Origin: an uncultured Collinsella sp.
GTDB lineage: Bacteria > Actinomycetota > Coriobacteriia > Coriobacteriales > Coriobacteriaceae
DNA length: 26,008 nucleotides
Assembly (NCBI GenBank): GCA_902496005.1
Contig: CABUZI010000010.1
Coordinates: forward strand, 1 to 26,008
Direction of reading: 5' to 3'
Each line of letters opens with the position of its first letter. Positions within the stretch are counted from its first letter, which is position 1. The translations under genes and the position numbers were made by a program. Positions 22,855 to 26,008 of this stretch are shown here, one piece after another. Below the pieces are notes generated by a model. It did not search any database. It saw only the letters and a list, made by a program, of their open reading frames with translations, and was not told where the DNA came from.

Positions 22855-23668
22855 CTGGCTTGCGGTCGAGCAGCGTTACGAGCCCGTGGGGGCTCGGCAT
22901 CGCGTGATGCAAAAGAATGTCCTGCACCTGGCGAGCCTGCTTGAGCGGGTTCGCCTGGGTGGGGGTGCGCACGAGGGCGGGTCGATGGTCGACCGCGCCC
23001 TTTCTTGCGTTTCGGCTCCGGTGCGCCTGGTGGGGATGTTCGTCTGCATCCTGTGCGTGTGTCTGACACAGAGCCCGCTGTACCTCATGTTGATGGCGGC
23101 CATTGCGCTGGTGCTCGTTGCCGTGCGCCCCGTACGCGGGCTGCGCGCGACCTTTGTGCCGGCGCTTGGCGCCGCGGGGCTCGCCGTGGTTTTGGCGCTG
23201 CCTGCCCTGCTGCTGGGCGCTTCCGCTACGGGCGCCATGCTCAAAATTGCGCTTAAGACGTTCATTAATGTGTCGCTCGTGCTGGGCGTTTCGTGGACGC
23301 TCACCTGGAGCCGCATGTCGGCGGCGCTCAAGATGCTGCATCTACCCGACGAGGTCATCTTTACGTTTGATATGGCGCTCAAGCACGTCGAGGTGCTGGG
23401 TCGCACGGCGCACAATTTGTGCGAATCGGTCATGCTGCGCAGCGTTGGCCGTGCGCCTGAGGGATTTTCGCGTACCGATTCGATCGCGGGTATCATGGGC
23501 ATGACCTTTATCAAGGCGATGGAATGCAGCCGCGCGATGGACGAGGCCATGCTCTGCCGCGGCTTTGCCGGCGCGTATTCGGCTCCCGCGCGGAGCGGCT
23601 TTGGCTGGCGCGATGCGGTCTATGCGGTCGGCGTGGCGTTGCTCGCCGTGTTGTGTGCGGTACTGTAG
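22826..23668 (+). CDS. cbiQ: ECF transporter T component
   Basis: The protein is about 280 aa and couples the ATPase to CbiM. Hydrophobic segments at about 65-95, 105-130 and 150-170 are followed by the coupling helices, with ALKHVEVLGRTAHNLCESVM and SRAMDEAMLCRGFAG; the latter holds the ARG-like motif of T components (here CRG). It overlaps the end of cbiM by about 29 bp, so the two are translationally coupled. Start choice: GTG 22826 is 5 bp after AAGGA (22816-22820). ATG 22832, two codons later, is also possible but is 11 bp away. The distinct N-terminal stretch (about 1-60) looks cytoplasmic. Confidence 0.9.
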   Translation: MLMAIAELPSWLAVEQRYEPVGARHRVMQKNVLHLASLLERVRLGGGAHEGGSMVDRALSCVSAPVRLVGMFVCILCVCLTQSPLYLMLMAAIALVLVAVRPVRGLRATFVPALGAAGLAVVLALPALLLGASATGAMLKIALKTFINVSLVLGVSWTLTWSRMSAALKMLHLPDEVIFTFDMALKHVEVLGRTAHNLCESVMLRSVGRAPEGFSRTDSIAGIMGMTFIKAMECSRAMDEAMLCRGFAGAYSAPARSGFGWRDAVYAVGVALLAVLCAVL

Positions 23669-23712
23669 CGCGGGCGGTCTAGCCGTCGATGTGAGTAGGG
23701 AAGGGCGACGTT

Positions 23713-24483
23713 TTGACGATCGATATGAATAGTGCGGCGGGCACGAACGGTGCGGGCGGCGCCGAGGTCGCGCCGCTCATCGAGCTGCGCGACGTGGTGT
23801 TCTCCTATGCGGGGCATACGGTTGTCGATGGCGTGTCGCTGCAGGTCGATCGTGGTGAACTCGTTGCCCTGCTCGGTCCCAACGGCTGCGGTAAGACGAC
23901 GATTATGCGCCTTATTAACGGCCTTGAGCTCGCGGACGCAGGGGCATACCTGTTCGACGGGCACGTGGTCGATGCGGCGTTTCTAAAGGATTCCGCGGCC
24001 GCTCAGCGTTTTCATCAGCGCGTGGGCTTTGTGTTCCAGAATGCCGACGCCCAGCTGTTCTGCGCTACGGTGGGCGAGGAAGTTTCTTTTGGTCCCGCGC
24101 AGATGGGACTGCCGGCAGACGAGCTCGAGCGCCGTGTGCGCGATGCCATGGGGCTGTTCCAGGTTGCCGACCTTGCCGACGCCTCTCCCTATCAGCTCTC
24201 GGGCGGGCAAAAGAAGCGCGTTGCGCTGGCTGCGGTGGTGTCGATGAACCCGGATATCTTGGTCCTCGACGAGCCTACCAATGGGCTCGACGAGGATTCA
24301 TGCGACATCGTGGTCAACTTCTTGCTGGCCTACGTCGCGGCGGGTAAGACGGTCTTGATGAGCACACATCACCAGGATTTGGTGCGACGCCTGGGTGCCC
24401 GCGCCATCTATATCGATCGATATCATCACGTGGTCGAGGCACCTTCGCCGTCGTATGGAACTGAAAGCGGTGCGACGGACTAG
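23713..24483 (+). CDS. cbiO: ECF cobalt/nickel transporter ATPase
   Basis: The ATP-binding subunit of the transporter, 256 aa. Walker A is GPNGCGKTT (K61), the Q-loop region is FVFQNADAQLF, the ABC signature is LSGGQKKR (L162-R169), Walker B is ILVLDEPT (D186, E187) and the switch His is in STHHQD. The FQNxDxQLF form is typical of CbiO/EcfA proteins. Start choice: TTG 23713 has AGGGAAGGG 6 bp upstream; the next in-frame ATG (23725) is too far from it. A rare start codon may lower its output relative to cbiQ. There are 44 bp after cbiQ with no hairpin, so cbiM-cbiQ-cbiO form one operon. Confidence 0.93.
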   Translation: MTIDMNSAAGTNGAGGAEVAPLIELRDVVFSYAGHTVVDGVSLQVDRGELVALLGPNGCGKTTIMRLINGLELADAGAYLFDGHVVDAAFLKDSAAAQRFHQRVGFVFQNADAQLFCATVGEEVSFGPAQMGLPADELERRVRDAMGLFQVADLADASPYQLSGGQKKRVALAAVVSMNPDILVLDEPTNGLDEDSCDIVVNFLLAYVAAGKTVLMSTHHQDLVRRLGARAIYIDRYHHVVEAPSPSYGTESGATD

Positions 24484-24531
24484 TTGCTGCGTAGAGCGTG
24501 CGTAGCCGCCCGCGTGGCTTTGGCGTGATGG

Positions 24532-24537
24532 TATAGT
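24532..24537 (+). promoter_or_regulatory. Predicted -10 (TATAGT) of the phospholipase C-like gene
   Basis: TATAGT lies 25 bp before ATG 24563. There is no -35 at the right distance. It gives a short leader that ends in the GGGGGTGG ribosome site. Confidence 0.4.
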
Positions 24538-24562
24538 TATCCAGGTTTTTATGGGGGTGGCT

Positions 24563-25411
24563 ATGCCAAGCTGGAACATTCATATCGCTCAAACGGAGCG
24601 TTTGCTGGAGCGCACCGGTGCGCTTGCCAAGAGCGTGCGCGACCGCAATGCCTTTTTGTTTGGCTGTGTGGTTCCGGATATCTTCGTGGGCTATATGGTC
24701 CCTGGCATCGCCGATCCCATCCCGTACCGCATTACGCACTTTGCAAAGCCCGAGCCTATCCCTAAGCCGCGCGAGCATGAGTTTTGGGACACCTATGTGG
24801 CGCCGCTGCTCAAAGGGGCGCCTGTTGGTACGCCGGCTGACGCGACCTCGATTGTCGAGGAGCGCGAGCGACTCAATCGGGTGCATTATCCCCAACGCTA
24901 CAAGGATGCCGAGCCGGTTGCCGGTCCCGGTGCTAGCGAGCTTTCGCTCGCGCCCGATGACGTGGCGCAGTCGCTGCTCGATCTGACGCTGGGCGTTTGG
25001 TCTCACCTCGTGGCCGATACCGTGTGGAATACGCGCGTGAATCAGTACCTGGAGGCGCACGGCGGCAAACCGTGCGAGGAATTCCGCATTAAAAAGCAAG
25101 GCGACTTTGACTGGTTTGGCAAGACACTCGGCATCGTTTCGATTCCGCGCGCGACCGATCGCCTGTATACTGCGGCGACCCGTTTTGGTCAGTATCCCAT
25201 CCATAAAGAATATGTGCTCAAGACCATTGGCGTTATGCACGAGATTGTACGCGAAAACCCCGGCGAGCCCGATCATCCGCCGTATCGCTTGCTAACCGAG
25301 GAGTTTTTCGATGCAACGTTTACCGAGGTCATCGAGCTGACCGAGGCGGGATTTGCGGCTCGCGTTGCTGCTTCTGACGTCCCCGCAGCCCCCCTGATCG
25401 CTAGCTGCTAG
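24563..25411 (+). CDS. Zinc-dependent phospholipase C-family protein
   Basis: The protein is 282 aa. The N-terminus MPSWNIHIAQTERLL, then FLFGCVVPDI, THFAKPEP and LGVWSHLVADTVWN, follows the Zn_dep_PLPC pattern, in which several His and Asp residues (here H7, D in VVPDI, H in ITHF, H and D in SHLVAD) bind three zinc ions. There is no signal peptide, so unlike clostridial alpha-toxin it is probably intracellular; many bacterial members have an unknown substrate. Start choice: ATG 24563, because GGGGGTGG just upstream is a good ribosome site; ATG 24551 would add four residues and has none. The stop overlaps the stop of a minus-strand remnant (CTAG). It should not be called a toxin on this evidence. 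Confidence 0.75.
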   Translation: MPSWNIHIAQTERLLERTGALAKSVRDRNAFLFGCVVPDIFVGYMVPGIADPIPYRITHFAKPEPIPKPREHEFWDTYVAPLLKGAPVGTPADATSIVEERERLNRVHYPQRYKDAEPVAGPGASELSLAPDDVAQSLLDLTLGVWSHLVADTVWNTRVNQYLEAHGGKPCEEFRIKKQGDFDWFGKTLGIVSIPRATDRLYTAATRFGQYPIHKEYVLKTIGVMHEIVRENPGEPDHPPYRLLTEEFFDATFTEVIELTEAGFAARVAASDVPAAPLIASC

Positions 25412-25518
25412 CCGGCCGGCTTGACGGTGAACAGCTCATCCCAATTGACCAACAGCTCCCGTCGCAGGGCTTCTTCGGTGGTGCGCTCGGCATCGGAGAG
25501 GCTTGCGACTGAACGCAA
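25408..25518 (-). pseudogene. Short coding remnant downstream of pyk
   Basis: On the minus strand a frame ends in LSDAERTTEEALRRELLVN, then WDELFTVKPAG and a stop at 25410-25408. It reads like a genuine C-terminus. The frame has no ATG and is cut off from pyk by that gene's terminator. TTG at 25518 would give only 36 residues. I do not know the family. It is either the tail of a lost gene or chance. Confidence 0.35.
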
Positions 25519-25548
25519 ATCGATGAGGCGGCATATGAAGAAGGTCTT

Positions 25549-25579
25549 AAAAAAGCCCGGAAGGCAATGCCTTCCGGGC
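25549..25579 (-). terminator. Terminator of pyk
   Basis: GCCCGGAAGGC (25555-25565) pairs perfectly with 25569-25579, with six T residues after it on the minus strand (25554-25549). Confidence 0.93.
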
Positions 25580-25612
25580 CCTTTGCAATGCAAATCTGCT
25601 TGCAAGTGCGAT

Positions 25613-26008
25613 TTAGCGCACCTGAGCGACGTAAGCGACGTTGGTCGAGGAGACCTTGTCCTCGAGCTGGACGCTCATGCGGGGATCGCCGGCGGTAGCG
25701 ACGGTCAGGTCGCCGGCCTCGACGTAGCCGAGCTCCTTGGCGGTCTCGATCGCCTTGACGATCGTGCCGTTGACGGTGCCCTGGGTAATCTCGGCCTGGT
25801 GCGGGATAACGCCCCAGTACATGATCATCTGCTGGACGGCCCACTCGTGGCGGGAGAATGCGCAGATCGGCATGTTGGGACGGAAGTGCGAAATCAGGCG
25901 TGCCGTACGGCCGGTGGTGGTAGGAACGGTGATGCACTTGGCGCCGATGGTGGTAGCCATGTTGACGGCAGAAAGACCCACGACGTTGTTGACGGCGCGC
26001 GTGGTCGA
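25613..26008 (-). CDS. pyk: Pyruvate kinase, C-terminal part
   Basis: The last 131 residues of pyruvate kinase, running off the window at the right. The visible part is the C-terminal alpha/beta domain that holds the allosteric site and tetramer contacts: STTRAVNNVVGLSAV, then TIGAKCITVPTTTGRTARLI, HFRPNMPICAFSRHE, VQQMIMYWGVIP and the end strand TNVAYVAQVR. The FRP..PI.AF and TTTGRTARL stretches are typical of the family. The enzyme makes pyruvate and ATP from phosphoenolpyruvate in glycolysis. A terminator 34 bp after the stop shows that it is the last gene of its transcript. Confidence 0.95.
   Translation of the reverse strand, partial: STTRAVNNVVGLSAVNMATTIGAKCITVPTTTGRTARLISHFRPNMPICAFSRHEWAVQQMIMYWGVIPHQAEITQGTVNGTIVKAIETAKELGYVEAGDLTVATAGDPRMSVQLEDKVSSTNVAYVAQVR

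Overview
The window is high-GC DNA with compact bacterial genes. It looks like a chromosomal segment of a gut Coriobacteriia member, most likely Collinsella or a close relative. This is inferred from a PTS mannose-family permease, tandem SipW-type exported proteins ending their signal in AWF, a T-box-controlled pheST operon, an ECF cobalt/nickel transporter and an AbiEi/Vsr-like orphan protein. No marker gene in the window fixes the species. Nothing shows a phage, an IS transposase or a CRISPR array.

Layout. 1-723: the end of a PTS EIID gene and its terminator. 724-2547: a repeat-rich control region with two copies of a 49-bp block, then an AlbA_2/ATPase-like predicted regulator. 2612-4515: a PilZ (c-di-GMP receptor) gene coupled to a membrane-anchored protein, closed by a strong terminator. 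4525-5034 (-): an unrecognised 169-aa protein. 5313-7292: two tandem paralogous exported proteins with SipW-type signals, separated by a hairpin and closed by a terminator. 7313-9733: a possible gene remnant, three palindromes, a DUF5710 protein (-) and a Vsr-fold/AbiEi-like protein (+). 9770-10330: a 185-bp inverted-repeat element, a degenerate 21-bp repeat tract and tRNA-Val(GAC) on the minus strand with its own promoter and terminator.

10562-15570: a DMT-family permease, a large DUF4012 surface protein and glmM (peptidoglycan precursor synthesis). 15728-17302 (-): an M32 metallocarboxypeptidase. 17421-21667: promoter, Phe T-box leader (specifier TTC), pheS, pheT and terminator. 21645-24483: the cbiM-cbiQ-cbiO cobalt/nickel ECF transporter. 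Its promoter lies inside the pheT terminator, and a perfect palindrome sits just after the predicted start of transcription. 24532-25411: a zinc-dependent phospholipase C-like protein. 25408-26008 (-): a short orphan coding remnant, the pyk terminator and the 3' end of pyruvate kinase.

Most of the window is housekeeping. The parts most worth a second look are the duplicated repeat block in front of the AlbA_2 gene, the possible c-di-GMP/surface-fibre cluster at 2676-7229, the 185-bp inverted-repeat element, and the overlapping terminator, promoter and palindrome between pheT and cbiM.
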